A DNA stretch of 64,000 nucleotides from Hygrocybe punicea (Eukaryota > Basidiomycota > Agaricomycetes > Agaricales > Hygrophoraceae). Every line of letters starts with the position of its first letter. Within the stretch, counting starts at the first letter, position 1. Location of the stretch: contig OY744468.1 of NCBI GenBank assembly GCA_963556145.1, forward strand, positions 682,001 to 746,000. The letters run 5' to 3'. A program made the position numbers and the translations under genes. Under the pieces are notes generated by a model. The model made no database searches, was not told where the DNA came from, and saw nothing but the letters and a program-made list of their open reading frames with translations. Below, piece by piece: positions 36,001-47,879 of this stretch.

Positions 36001-37130
36001 TTTATTTCATAGTATTTACTTAGTTATATTAAAATAATAATAGTATCTTATATATTATATAATATATCCCAGCTATGGTCGGCTGTAGCTGACCATAGCC
36101 AGCTATGCTCGACTACCGGCTTCAACTAAGGAAATTTAAGAAATTAGCTTAGCCGTAGCTGAAGCTAACTTGGCCGGCCCGCAGCTAGCTTAGCCATGGC
36201 AACACTATCTTCATGTATGTACCAATATATCTTTACACCCCAATGCAACTAACAATTTGTCAGCAATACAAGAATGCTACGCTCTATTTCTCACAGGACT
36301 TGGCCAGTGTTGCTGCCGTGATACCTGCCATGGACCATCTCTCCAGCACGCTAGACCCCAAAACAAAAAAGTCCTATCACCCTGCCATTCTTTGGGCCAT
36401 GAACCTAGCTCGTAAGAAGTTGGACCGGTACTATTCTCTTACAGATGCCTCGGCTGTATATCGGATTGTGATGGTACTCCATCCTGGGATGAAACTTGAG
36501 TATTTCCGCCAGCACAAATGGAAGGAGGAGTGGATTGAACAAGCGGAGAACATGGTTCGAGAGGAATACATTTCTGTGTATGAGAATGTTGGTGATGAGG
36601 GGACTGTGGATGCGAACACCATGGACAACACGAAGGTATAGACTATGACATCTATACATCAGCTACAACCGTGACATGCCCATAGGATATCTTTGCATCA
36701 TTTTGTGAGCTCTCCATTGCCAGAGCAATCCATGTCAATAAAGTCGACCAGTATCTCCATCTCTGAGTGGAACTTGTTGCTGAACCACTCAAATGGTGGA
36801 ATGACAATCGGCATGTGTACCCGCGTCTTTCTCGCATGGCGCTGGATTACTTGAGTGCTCCTGGTAAGTCACGTATATCTCATAACCCCCCCACGCTAAC
36901 ACATCTCAACTTATAGCTACATCTACAGCCGTTGAACACGTCTTCTCCCAGGGCTGTCAGAACCTTCACTTTACCCAAAGCAGTCTCTCGGTGCAGTCAC
37001 TCCAAGCTGCTCTCTGTCTTGGATCATGGTCCAAGCATGATCTGATCTCGATCAAGGATATATTGGAGGCTATCAAGTCTGATTTGGGCACAAAGAGGGG
37101 CATTGCTGAGGTTGAGGAGGATGCAAAATA
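33036..37130 (+). pseudogene. hAT-family transposase (hAT-1), disrupted
   Basis: The start is MTMAKPAHSKSSKSS, followed by a Ser-rich N-terminus. The BED-type finger (FFPCAAMCCK..GGVHQFQDKGDRSSTANL) lies at 33440-33560, GRLHFATDAWTSLNH at about 34000, MNADNASANN at 34260, VVTRWNSTYD at 34785 and SLTDASAVYRI at 36435. The hATC region (WWNDNRHVYPRLSRMALDYL, then TAVEHVFSQG) spans 36790-37120. About nine exons are split by short introns. TAG at 34504-34506 and TGA at 36764-36766 break the frame, and the exon near 34940 is cut by the element 34942-36207. hAT-2 and hAT-3 share its exon plan. Confidence 0.9.
34942..36207. mobile_element. 1.27-kb non-autonomous hAT-like element, copy 2
   Basis: The 10-base ends TAGTGTTGCC / GGCAACACTA are flanked by a perfect duplication TCTTCATG (34934-34941 and 36208-36215). 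It is the reverse complement of the element at 25923-27179 along its whole length, with few differences, including the triplet repeat, pyrimidine tract and AGCTAAGCTAA subterminal repeats. Insertion split a hAT-1 transposase exon. It carries no coding sequence of its own. Confidence 0.96.
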
Positions 37131-39039
37131 GGCTGCTGTTGGCCAAAACCTTTGTTGCGTCATAGTTATGAGGGGGACATGAAACAGGCTGCCATTACAT
37201 CAAAATGTTTTGTTTGTCATGTTGTAGTTATTTTGTCTTTTTTCATGTAGTTGCAATGAATAAACCACCTGAACCCTGCAAGGGTCTGCAGGTTCATTGC
37301 AAACCGTGTATGTTTAGGGGTTGGTGCAGACCCTTACCCGCTAAGGGTATGGTTTCAAGGGTCAGGGGTATGGGTCAGCTTAATTTGACCCGAGGGTTAC
37401 CCGTGCCTAGTCTTACATTCCATGTGATGAACCTAGAAGCACGTATATCACCGACAGACTTTTCCTGCAGCATTCAGCAGATGACCAATGACAGGGCCTG
37501 ATGGACATTCCTGTAAGTGTTGTCACTGTCTACTAACGCATCCCTGATGTTATTGATATTACAGGATCGACTCCCACAATTTATGCTCATGCTCCGTGAG
37601 TGGCGGCACATCAAGATGGTGAAGAGAGCAGGCCATGGTCACAATTCAACTGGTATTGCAGGTACAAGCCAGGGTGAACTATCAATTGCTTGTTGGGCTT
37701 GCCCACATCCAGATATAAACCTCCCAGCAGGTTGGCAAGATGCACCCCTGGAGATCCGGTAAGTTCTTGGTTCATGATTACTCCAGGGATGCAACTGAAT
37801 GGCTTGCAGGTGGATCTACTCCAAGATTGTGGCTGAAGATGCAAATTTTAAGCAGAAAGCTCGTCTTCATTCTACTGGCTCAAGGGACCCAGCTCTAGGA
37901 CCAGGTTGGGCTTCTTTTGTGAATAATGAAGCGTATCTTGAGCATTTATCCAAGTACATGGACCAAAACGAGGTGAGCAGCAAGATAATTAGATTTTGGC
38001 ACTGGTAGTTGACCAGTTGACTGACCTATTGTATTAGATAAGTCACTGTGCCAGATTTGCTGCTCTCTGGAATGCGAACAACAAACATGCCAAGGGGTTG
38101 GCAGCCACTGGAATAGGATCAGTAACATGTGCATGACATGAGTGCTTCTTGCCCAATGGAACTGGTGATCTGCAGAAGGGAGAATGGTAAGAGCATTCTC
38201 ATGGGTTCTTATGTCCTGATGCTGAGATGATGTCCACCAGTTATGCGAACATGGACTTTATTTTACTCTTGAGCTTGGTTGGTACTATGCTCATGCTGAT
38301 CACCATTTCGTACGATATAGCCTGTCAATGGTTTCAACATTTTTCATTATGGATGGCAGAGATGCCAGTTGGGCTGAGGCTCCCATCTACTCTTATGGTA
38401 CGCGCTCTTGTCCCGAAAGTCCACTTGCCTGCACATGTCAAGCGGTGCTGGGCACCTTTTTCCTTCAACTTCACTAAATGGGTAGGCAGAACTGATGGAG
38501 AGGGGGTCGAATGAAACTGGTCATGTAAATGGCATTGCACACTGTGTTTCATTGAAGGGGCCTGGTGGACATTGGGATACATTGGACGACTTCTGCAATT
38601 ATCATAATTGGCGGAAAACTGTAAACCTTGGTGGGTTTTTTTTTTTTGGCGTGTTCATTACTGGTAGCTTATGCAACCATTGCAGGTGATCAATTGCTTC
38701 GCAAGCTTACCTTAGCAATCCCGGAGGCTGTAGTGCATCACAGAGCTCTATGCACATTTTCAGAGGGTTTACGAGAGGAGCATGATGATGTGACAGGTGA
38801 GTGGGAGCAGCATGTGCTGGCATGGGAAGCGGACAACACCAAATTCTGTCCATACGACCTTCCAGAAGAGAGTAAGTGGTTTCGTTCGCTATTAGAGACA
38901 ATGTGGCTAAATGTATGTTATATAGAGGTGACACTGGCATCTGTCAAGAAGATTTCTGATGAGGAGCATGAGAGGATGGTACAAGGTGAGACAGATATCA
39001 TTGGCATGGAGGTTACATATTTTCACGTAATATAACAAC

Positions 39040-42000
39040 CGTTGTAATCTGATGCCAAAGAGCTTTGCCTATAGCAGCTTTCTGATTCGGTATAGTTTGA
39101 CTGGAATTGATTTGGACACCAACGGTTCCAGAGTACAAAGGAGCACCACTCATAGCTGGTGGAAGTTGGCCAAAATCTCCTGCAAATATCATATTAATGC
39201 CACCAAAGGGTTCATCATAAACACCATGTGCTTTTGCACATTAAGCACTGATTTTATACATATCTCTGCAAGATAACATTAACACCTAATCCACACCATC
39301 AAGATTGGCACGGACTTGTGCAAGGGAGTGAGATGATGCTCCCTGATTAATTCCAAGAATGGAGTGATATGTGGATCCATTTACAATGGCAGCAGCACTA
39401 CCAGTTGGTGCAAGAACCACAAACCGATGATTTTCATTGTGTTTACCAAAGAAACTAGTCAATGCTTTGATGACTTGTGATTTTCCTGTGCCTGCCATCC
39501 CACCAAGATACATGCATAGCTTGTCAGGACTGTTAATCAAGGTAGAGTGATTGGCAATGATATGAAATGCTCTCTGTTGGTCAGTGTTCAACTTGTAATC
39601 ATTGATAGTTACATCAATAAGATGACGATCAGCTCTGTTTGCAGGAATAAACATATGGTTAATGTATGCTGCATCCACTATCTTGACATTATTATATTGA
39701 AAATTTCCCAATTTATCTATGGTTGCTGTTTTTGTTGGTAAATTTTTATTTCTGTCATCAATGATTTCCTTTTTCTTTGCAAGAACTGCAGTTCTCCACA
39801 ATTTTGCTGATTATACTACAGGTGGTTCTATAGGTATCAATGGTCCTATATCTGGGGTACCATCAATACAATCATCCAGCCACCCTGACCTTTTCAAAGT
39901 TCTTTCAGCTATTAGCATTTGATCCTTCCTCTTTTGTCCTTTATGGCCAAGTTTCAGCAGTATTTCTGTGTCATTATTGTCTTCACCAATATTATTGTTG
40001 AAGTCATCACCATTAACGGCTAATTCAGCATTGTGCATGTCATCCAGTTCATCAAGATTGTTTGAAGTTGCCCATAAATACCTTATATCTTCAGTATTAT
40101 TCTTTCGACGTTTAGCAGAGAAATCATCTCTTGCATCTAGACACTCATATCGTAAACCAAAGTATTTCATGATCTCCAGCTCTCTTTTAGAAAACTCATG
40201 GTCTATGAAAGCATTATCCCATGTTTGTAATTTACATTTGAGTTCCTTGCCACTTCTCCTTGGCTTGAAAAATGTTAACATTGTACAGCAATAATATTCT
40301 CGATCACCACGGTCAGCCCTTGGCAAAGTGTTTGGAATAAAATTAGGAACTATGAAAGGATCATTTCCTTTCATTTTGGCATGGTGGGTGAGATATTGTG
40401 GATGATTGGGATGTAAAATATAATCATTTTCATTTTTTGTCAATTTATTAACATCACCTTCATTTGTTTTATCAGCTATTTCTGTGCCTGCATTTCTATT
40501 CAAACCATCAGGTTTTGGAATTTTATCTATCTCCATGAGTATATCATTATCAATGACATCAGACAAGTTGTCATCACTGGAGTCGTCAACATTAGTAGGT
40601 TCAGTGAAAGAGTCAGAAAAATCATCACAGCCTAGATTGTCCAAAAAATGGTTTTGCATGGGGTCTTTTCTGGCCCTTTTGCTTTTTGTTTTGGTGCATC
40701 TTTTATTTGGTTCCATAGTGGCAAGACTTATCCAGTCATACAGTGATACATTATCATACAAGGCTGGTCTGAACATATAATTATTTACTTTGGAAAGTCC
40801 ACTGTATGCACCATTATTCTTACCAATAACAACCTTTTGTGCATTATTTTGGTCTTCACATATATTAGCAATTTCTTCATCAGACCATGCACTGATAACC
40901 TCTTTAACATAAGATCTCCAAAAGAATGGCACAAATTTATGACTGGTGTAGTGATCAGGATTTCCAAGGACATATAATGAAGCCATTGGAGCACCAATTT
41001 CCATTTTGGAGGTGAGTGAATTGACTATTTGTGTAAACAGTTTTCTGACTTTGTCTTTTCTTTTCAGGTCGCCACCAATCATTTCGAAATTCTTATCAAA
41101 AATACTTTTTATCACTTCAAAAATGCTATAGGTCTTCAAGGAGAATTTTGTAATATAATCTGTTATGTATGCAACTATGGCCTTTATAGCAGTACCTGAT
41201 AATAAGCTGGTCACATCAGAATTGCATCGTAGCATATATGTAACTTCAGGTGTCACCATGTTCATCCAAGGTTCACCATGCTTGAGGTTGAGAGCACCAG
41301 TGTTAGGTTCTACAAAGGTTTGTTGAAAGATATCACGGGGAAATCGTCGTTTACATGCACCTTTTGAATTAAGACAGTATGGCTTTTTTTTGCCGTCATG
41401 CCTGTTATGTACATTTAATCGCAATAAAAGATCATCTACAACATCTTGAGACCTTTGCCACCATGTTGATCTTTTGTCGTGATATTGACAATTCATGGAA
41501 CAATTATATGATGGTTGATCTGGCATGACACATGTTGGTGGTTGATATTCAGGTTTCGACATTGTCTGTTCCATTTTCTATGATACCTCATCTTTAGAAC
41601 CTGTCATGAATTGTCCTACACACAAACTTTCCAAGTATTCCACTAATCTTTTCTGAAAGTCGGAATTTTCACCCATAATTTTGTCACGTATTTCCTGAGG
41701 TGTAAGGCATCCCTTTATCCACAACAGCATATGAAGATGCAAGGTAAGACATCCTTGTTCCTCTACCGTTGCATAATAACCTGATGTGTTTCCGTACAGG
41801 CCAGGATGAGATTCATTTATTCCTAATATATGTTTGATGAACATTTCAGTAGTAAAGTGAAAGAAGCGGGCTCCAGCAACTGGATTGTTTGCAATTAGTT
41901 TGTAACAATCCTGGGGTAGACGTAGTTTAGGATAAAACTTTTCTTGGTTGTCAGCATAATATAAGCATAGTGGGTGATTGATGTCTGCAGGTGCAAAAGT

Positions 42001-44124
42001 GATAAACCAAGTGGGAGCACCAATATAGGATATCAGAGACCAAATCTCATTTCGCATGTATTTCTTGTTAGTAATTGAACCTTTGACCTGACCAGCTACG
42101 TGATCCAGATCAGAAATGAGTTTATAGCATGCTTTCTCTTCTGATGTATCCGGTTTGACTCCATCACCTCTAGATAATCTTTTAGAGAGGTCATCCAAAA
42201 CAGCTGTATTGATATTCACCAGGTGATCTGGAATATCGTTGAAATTATGTTTATTAGTCAACAAATATCCTCTGGTTGTACTGTCCTTGATTTGTTCTTG
42301 ATTGAATGCAATCAATGGAAAATAGGGATCAGTTTGAAATCTTTTGTCATGGTACATCAGAAGATGCCTTTTGTGCATCATATCACTGATGCTTAAAACA
42401 TCCTTGTCAATGCTGCTAATACCACCCAAGCCATATGGAAATAGGCAGGGGAACATCATAGGATATAACTGAGGATTATTAAAGAACAATTCTGGATTTC
42501 TAGCATGGCTTATGGCAAGAACACCACCATGGTCATCTATCAAGTGCTTGGTTGCTCTAGCTATTAATGCCTTTGGACTTGTAATATCTAGATTTTCACC
42601 AGTTACCCCACTAACGACAAAGGGACAAGGTCCATCTTCCACACCATCTTCCTCTTCATTGTCAAATGCACTAGTAGCTTCTGGTTCCTTATTTGTGTCT
42701 GCTGGTCGATATGCAACCACAACAGGAATTCTGTGATCTGGATATTGTGCTAGATTTTCATAGGAGATATCTAAATCATAGTAATCCATGTGATTCAATT
42801 TCAGCCATTCTAAAGCTGCAGAAACTCGCATTCGGCGAACCAATAAAGGCGTTCGCTCCATGTCTTCTGGAGTTGGTCTGGCAGGACCAGTGAAAATGAA
42901 GGCTAGCACTTCATCAAGTTCTTTAATTGTTGGAGGCAACCGTTGATATATCTTTGGTGTTGGATTTTGAAACATGATGGCATTTGCTTTCATTTTATGC
43001 ATCCCAGATGAGACACGAACAATACATTTGTTGTGACGAACACAGGCAATCAAAAGTTGTTCAGCAAATGTTAGATTTTGAAGTTGTGCAGGAATTCTTC
43101 TCATCCAAAGTCCATTTGCCAAAGCATATTTGGGAGTTTGGCCTTTATTCAGACTGAGCACACATGGTTTGCATATCCATTTACATGTGTTATCTAGCAC
43201 TGGACCTTTGATATCCTCTATTGGATCAGAACAATGATATCGTTCACATCTTGTGATTCCCATATTGTCTCTAGTTAATATTTTCAGATTAACCTTTGTT
43301 TTTGACAATAAAGACATGTTCTTCAATGCAACCAATTGACCGCACACGGCACACCCACTTTCTTGAAAACATTCAGGTGATGTATCTCTGCACCAGTTGC
43401 TGATTATGGTTTCCTTCAATTCAATAGATGGTGGAGGAGGAGGAAATGATTGCTCATCTGACTTCTCCAATTCTTCTTTCATTTTAGTCTGAGTTTCTTC
43501 TGTTCCGCACTCATATGTTTCTGTCATTTGTTGTCTTTTGTACCACTCTTTACACTTATCTTTATTTGATTTAATATCATGCACATGAAAAATAGAAACA
43601 TGAGTATCACAAGCTGAATAATTATGCCTCATTAATGCCACAGATAGATCTTGTCCATGTAATCTTCGTAATGTCTTTGACAAATATATACCATGTATTG
43701 TTGTTATTTCACCAATATCCTTCACCGTCAACTTTGGCAGAAGTTCATGTAAAGGCATTTTAACACATACATATTTTTTTCTATCTTCATATAAAGTGTT
43801 GGCTGTTTGTTCATCAATATGCCCCACATATTCAAATAATATGTCAGAATCATGGTTGATATTATTAGACGGTAGCATGAAAGATTGAAGAAAGCTAAAC
43901 TTGAATGTTGGTATTCGTTTACCACCACCAATGTAGTCATATCTATGAATGGAATTTATATATAAAGATTTAAACAAGTTTCTGAATAAATTCAAATTGA
44001 ACACAATTATGTTTGAACGGCTATGCCATATTATGAAACATAGTGTGGTCCACAGCAACGTTGCATGTGATAGAGAACTAGTAATGCAATGAAATAAATA
44101 TGATCTGAAATCATGTCGTCTCAA
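39040..44124 (-). pseudogene. Helitron Rep-helicase, one frame with four stops
   Basis: A rolling-circle transposon protein. The N-terminal 848-codon block (44124-41581) has Cys-rich segments (CAVCGQL, CKWICKPCVLSLNKGQTPKYALANGLW), a Helitron N-terminal domain (YHDKRFQTDPYFPLIAFNQ) and the HUH-type motif LTLHLHMLLWIKG near 41740. The next block (41574-39814) has the catalytic tyrosine pair YITDYITK at residues 136 and 140. The PIF1-like helicase follows, with Walker A GGMAGTGKSQV near 39490 and DEPFGGINMIFAGDFGQLPPA near 39190. In-frame stops are TAG 41578-41580, TAA 39811-39813, TAG near 39284 and TAA near 39245. No frameshift is apparent over 5 kb. The helicase C-terminus is missing where KDZ sequence begins. 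Helitron termini were not found. Confidence 0.93.
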
Positions 44125-44130
44125 TAGCGA

Positions 44131-44598
44131 TCACATGAGCAATGCATTGATCATTTTACAATGACATTGGACAGTGATAGGTTTGAGAAGACAATACAAA
44201 GCAAAGAGATATTTAGAAGGTAAGAAATATGTTCTCGCATATTGAATAGAATGTAATTGCATATTGAATGCGCTATCTTTAAATGTAGTCCAAGCGAATA
44301 ATGCATTGAGCGTCAAAGTATTATTTGTTATTTCATTGAACTTTACACATTGTGTTGCATTTATGTGCATCAGTATTGTTGCATCGCCCTGATCTGGGGC
44401 AAACTCATGTTCTACGAGTTTTCTTTGAAAAACACCCAATTCTTGGGTCAAGGTCAATATCAAAGGAACGGAAATTGGTTCAAGAGAGATATACATAAGT
44501 TGGTCTTGGCATAGTTGTAGAAATATGGTTGCGTTTGCAAGGAAATGTAGAACAGTCAAAACCGCAATGCAGATATGGATGGTATCGTGGAGATTCAT
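44131..44598 (-). CDS. Hypothetical ORF upstream of the Helitron
   Basis: 155 codons without a recognisable domain. The first 35 residues are hydrophobic. The frame lies just upstream of the Rep frame on the same strand and may be the decayed 5' part of the Helitron or chance open sequence. AT-rich composition resembles the Helitron. Confidence 0.2.
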   Translation of the reverse strand: MNLHDTIHICIAVLTVLHFLANATIFLQLCQDQLMYISLEPISVPLILTLTQELGVFQRKLVEHEFAPDQGDATILMHINATQCVKFNEITNNTLTLNALFAWTTFKDSAFNMQLHSIQYARTYFLPSKYLFALYCLLKPITVQCHCKMINALLM

Positions 44599-44884
44599 GT
44601 GGATTGGTGATAGTAAGAGAAAGCACCGCCCATGTATCTATTTAACTAGTTAAGTGGTTCGGATCATGAACAACAATTAACACAATTGGATTGATCATAT
44701 GACATTATCTTATTTGTAAGCTCTTCCAAAAACATCACAAGGTGTACCTGAAGCTTTATAATGTTTTTATTCAATTGAATGTTTTCGTAACATACCTAAT
44801 ATTCCGGTACTGAATAGTCATAGCTTTCCTTGGAGTGATGGTTATGCTTACCACCATACGAGGGGGATTTGTTACAGTTGTCAC

Positions 44885-45105
44885 AGGGGATGGATGAGGA
44901 ATTTTTACCATCAAATAATATTGAGATATCCACTCAAATATTAAAATTATTTTTGTTGTTATCATAAGTCCGAAAACGTTGTAAAAAGTGGATAACGATA
45001 TGTTTTCAACATTTTCGGACATATGATAGCAACAAAATAATTTCAATATTTGAGTGGATGTTTCAATATTATTTGATGGCAAAAATTCCTCATCCGTCTC
45101 CTATG
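44885..45105. repeat. Foldback repeat upstream of the Helitron
   Basis: Arms of about 95 bases (44885-44985 and 45005-45105) are reverse complements. GATGAGGAATTTTTACCATC pairs with GATGGCAAAAATTCCTCATC, and TCCACTCAAATATT with AATATTTGAGTGGA. The loop holds GTTGTAAAAAGTGGATAACG. Non-coding. From 45106 to 45555 I see nothing else. Confidence 0.85.
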
Positions 45106-45555
45106 TGTATCCCCATTTAATTGGTCCATAAAGTTGGCAGTGTTGGTTTATTACATATATTCAAATTGAATGTTCATTAGCTCGAGTCATAATAATCCAA
45201 GGTTGTCCTTCTCATGTTACCTGTGGTGGCTGTACTATGACAAACGTGAACTGAAATTAATATATTTAATTTAGACAAACAGATTTTCAGTCACCAAGAT
45301 CGATGTCTTATGTGGTATCTGTGTATGCTTATTATCTCGCTCAATTGTTATGGTCATAGGAAAGTAACACAAGCCATTTTCAATTGAGCAAAAAAAGAAA
45401 TGTACAGATATTGTACAGATGTAAAGAATGGCGGTAGAGGAGGACGTTGAGGGCACAGATTATCAACAGATTACCAGAAATCAACGACTGAGATAAAGTG
45501 TCTTTAGTCAAATATAATTAATACTCCTCAAAAAGAGGACTTACAGCACCTGAAA

Positions 45556-47481
45556 TCAAGGGCCAGGGTCCAGTTTGGATGTCGACGCCTTGGGAGATGA
45601 AGACCTCATTTGGCTCGGAGGAATGGAGACTAGGATATCAGGAGGAACGATATTGCTCCAATCTACATCCATTAATAAACTGCCTGGCTCCGCAGGGGTC
45701 GACGACTGATGGCATGACGATGCACGTGTATTGGGACGGAATCCTAGGATATTGACATCATCAGATGTGAAATCTATATAAAGTGTGATGTACATACCCG
45801 GAGTCGGAGACTTCTTCGGAGGCTTCACTGGCTGGAGCGTTTCTGCAATAATGCCCGCTTGCTCCGATGCCAGATCCAGCTTCCTCCTCTTCGCTGTCTC
45901 GCCGTCCTCGTGATCGCCACTGAGAGACTCCTGTATGGGTTTGGGAGGTCCATCGTTGTCGTGCATGATTGTATCATCATCACAACTCAACAACCCGCCC
46001 CATTCTGGCAAGCCCAACTTTGCAGATTCCAGTGGCACATCATCCGCCTCGGAGGAGATGGGTGGTTTAACTTCCACTGTCAATTTTTCGGATTCCGATT
46101 TCTTGGATCCGCGCGACGGCGCAATTTCGACAGCGACTGCGGGATGTCAGTTCCTTATTTAGAGCAAAGTGAGTAACGTACGCATTTGAGCCTTGGATCA
46201 TTTCTTCTTTACCAGGGCTACGTCCTCCTCCATCTTGATATCGTCTATGCATGAATGAATAATTTGCGTTATAATCTTGATATTTAGAATTTAATAACTC
46301 ACCCTCAGCGTCATCATCGGGTTTGGACTTCACGGTGCGTTCTGTGATGATGAGGAGTTACCGTGTGTGACGATCACAGACAATGACACTACTTACTGGG
46401 CTTGGGCTTGGGCTTGGGCTTGGGCTTGGGCTTCTTTTTATCCTTCTCGGACGAATTGTCTGTGCCACCTGCATCACCTGAATATTCAATACATCTATCC
46501 ACTGATATGGGTGAAAACGTTTACAAACCAGCAGAAGATACCTTCTGTGTTCCGGCTGATTTTGACTTTGCTTTGCCCTTGCCCTTGCCTTGGGGAACCG
46601 GCTCTTTTGCAAATGTATTATATTATTAGCACATTCACACATGTAATTCTAGATCACACCTTCATCGTCCTCCACCACATCGGCATTGACGAGGAAGCTA
46701 TGTCCTTTACACCATGCAATAACCTGACCGATGATTTCGAGCTTTGTGGCGTCTGGCAGCCCACCAAACGACCAATTTGCAGAGGTTCCGCTGTGCCATG
46801 CTGGCACGGATTTGTCGTATTTTGCCCAATCTATGATGCCAGACGTGAGATTTCATTTGGCCAGAAATGCATATATCTACTCACCTAGGTCCTCGGGCTT
46901 GATCTCGGTGTTCACGGCGCCATGTTGAATCAAAGCGGATGGAGAGTGCTTGCCGACATAAAACTCTTTGAGGAGCCAATTGTCGAAGATCTTGCTTCGC
47001 CAGTCACGGGTGACCTTGTTGGCCCGTTTTGCGACCAAAACCTCTGCCCAAATTTCGTCCATGACGGTGTCGGTATACTTGAGGTAATCCCGGAGTGAAT
47101 CGGTCCCTTCCTTATCGTTTTTGACGTAGTCCGGCAAGTAGTGGGGTGCCTTGTTGTATGCGATGGCTGCTGTCACGTAGATGTACATATCCATTTGATA
47201 AATTAAGCGATGGAGCGGTTCCTCGTATCATTCGGGCATTTCGAGCCATAACTTGCCTCGGGTGGTGGCATTGTGGGGGTGAGTCTTCAGTACATATAGG
47301 TTATGAGAAAAGACGGGGACAGTGCCAGCTTGTTGGGTGCCAGAATCTTGGGCAGGACCATGTACTGGATTTGGAAAATGCGGTGCAGCTCCTGCAGCTT
47401 TTTGGGCGGCGCATCAGGCCAGTACTTGAAAGCCGTAGGATTGACAGCAGGAGTCGAGGTTTTGACAATGGGCAAGGACAT
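45556..47481 (-). CDS. Unrecognised multi-exon gene Z (copy B)
   Basis: ATG at 47481 opens MSLPIVKTSTPAVNP, then AFKYWPDAPPKKLQELHRIF and PKILAPNKL, the same N-terminus as the fragment at 10560. After an intron near 47330-47200 come HYLPDYVKNDKEGTDSLRDYL, RDWRSKIFDNWLLKEFY and LIQHGAVNTEIKPEDLG (47170-46880). WAKYDKSVPAWHSGT and IGQVIAWCKGHSFLVNADVV follow. A Lys/Pro repeat encoded by GGGCTT hexamers lies at about 46400-46435, and a Ser/Pro/Asp-rich tail ends at 45556. The basic, disordered second half suggests a nuclear protein, but that is inference. Exon edges are approximate and an in-frame stop may lie near 46510. The GAACA array lies 400 bases upstream. Confidence 0.6.
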
Positions 47482-47879
47482 GGTAGATGTAGTGGAACCT
47501 TTTTGGTGGGCGTCTGAGGGTAGAAATGAGGGGAACGGAAAACGTTGGATGTCAGGGTCGATGCCCTGGCCTATGAGGGAACTGGCCAAGTCAGATGACC
47601 TGTCAACAACACATGTTTGGCATTGCATACATTGATCGGACACGCGGTGTACAAATAACATACAACCAAACATGGTGTACTTGATTCTCAAGTTTTGCCA
47701 TAATACATCCTTAAAACGTCGATAAGCGCTATTTGTCATGTAGCTATACAAATATATATTCTTAACTTATGACATGGTGAAGAGGCCGAACATGCTTGAT
47801 GCTAATATATATAATGGTATGATTATTGACATAGATATGAATTGTCAAACACTTGTCATTTCCACGTTAATAAATCAAG

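Larger units (their letters stand above)
32679..37415 (+). mobile_element. hAT transposon hAT-1 inserted in the KDZ gene
   Basis: The ends TAAGGCTAGGCACG and CGTGCCTAGTCTTA match at 13 of 14 positions as inverted repeats. The perfect 8-base duplication CATTCCAT flanks them (32671-32678 and 37416-37423). Removing the element and one duplication restores continuity of the KDZ exon (VLRAFH next to NLEARI). The element carries one transposase gene and a nested 1.27-kb insertion. Confidence 0.95.
31950..39036 (+). pseudogene. KDZ-superfamily transposase with CxC2-type cysteine cluster, disrupted
   Basis: The 5' part has a cysteine cluster (CGVCAACGKEDAS, CRDCSGLHPMCHRC, then SSHESSPLHIL) at 32220-32345 and the KDZ-associated domain (LGLRFQLGH, CPFCQSGHTDFIVIASNGIH, VDFCGCPG, HWWPSTPLAPQSAATMEVL) at 32400-32680. 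After the hAT-1 insertion it continues with RLPQFMLMLREWRHIKMVKR (37570), ACPHPDINLPAGW, DPALGPGWASFV, then the catalytic region ANMDF, SYDIACQW, VPKVHLPAH, RTDGEGVE (38240-38511) and a C-terminal segment to 39036. TGA stops at 32260-32262, 38134-38136 and 38512-38514, a frameshift near 38560 and the 4.7-kb insertion make it inactive. It ends abruptly against Helitron sequence. Confidence 0.9.
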
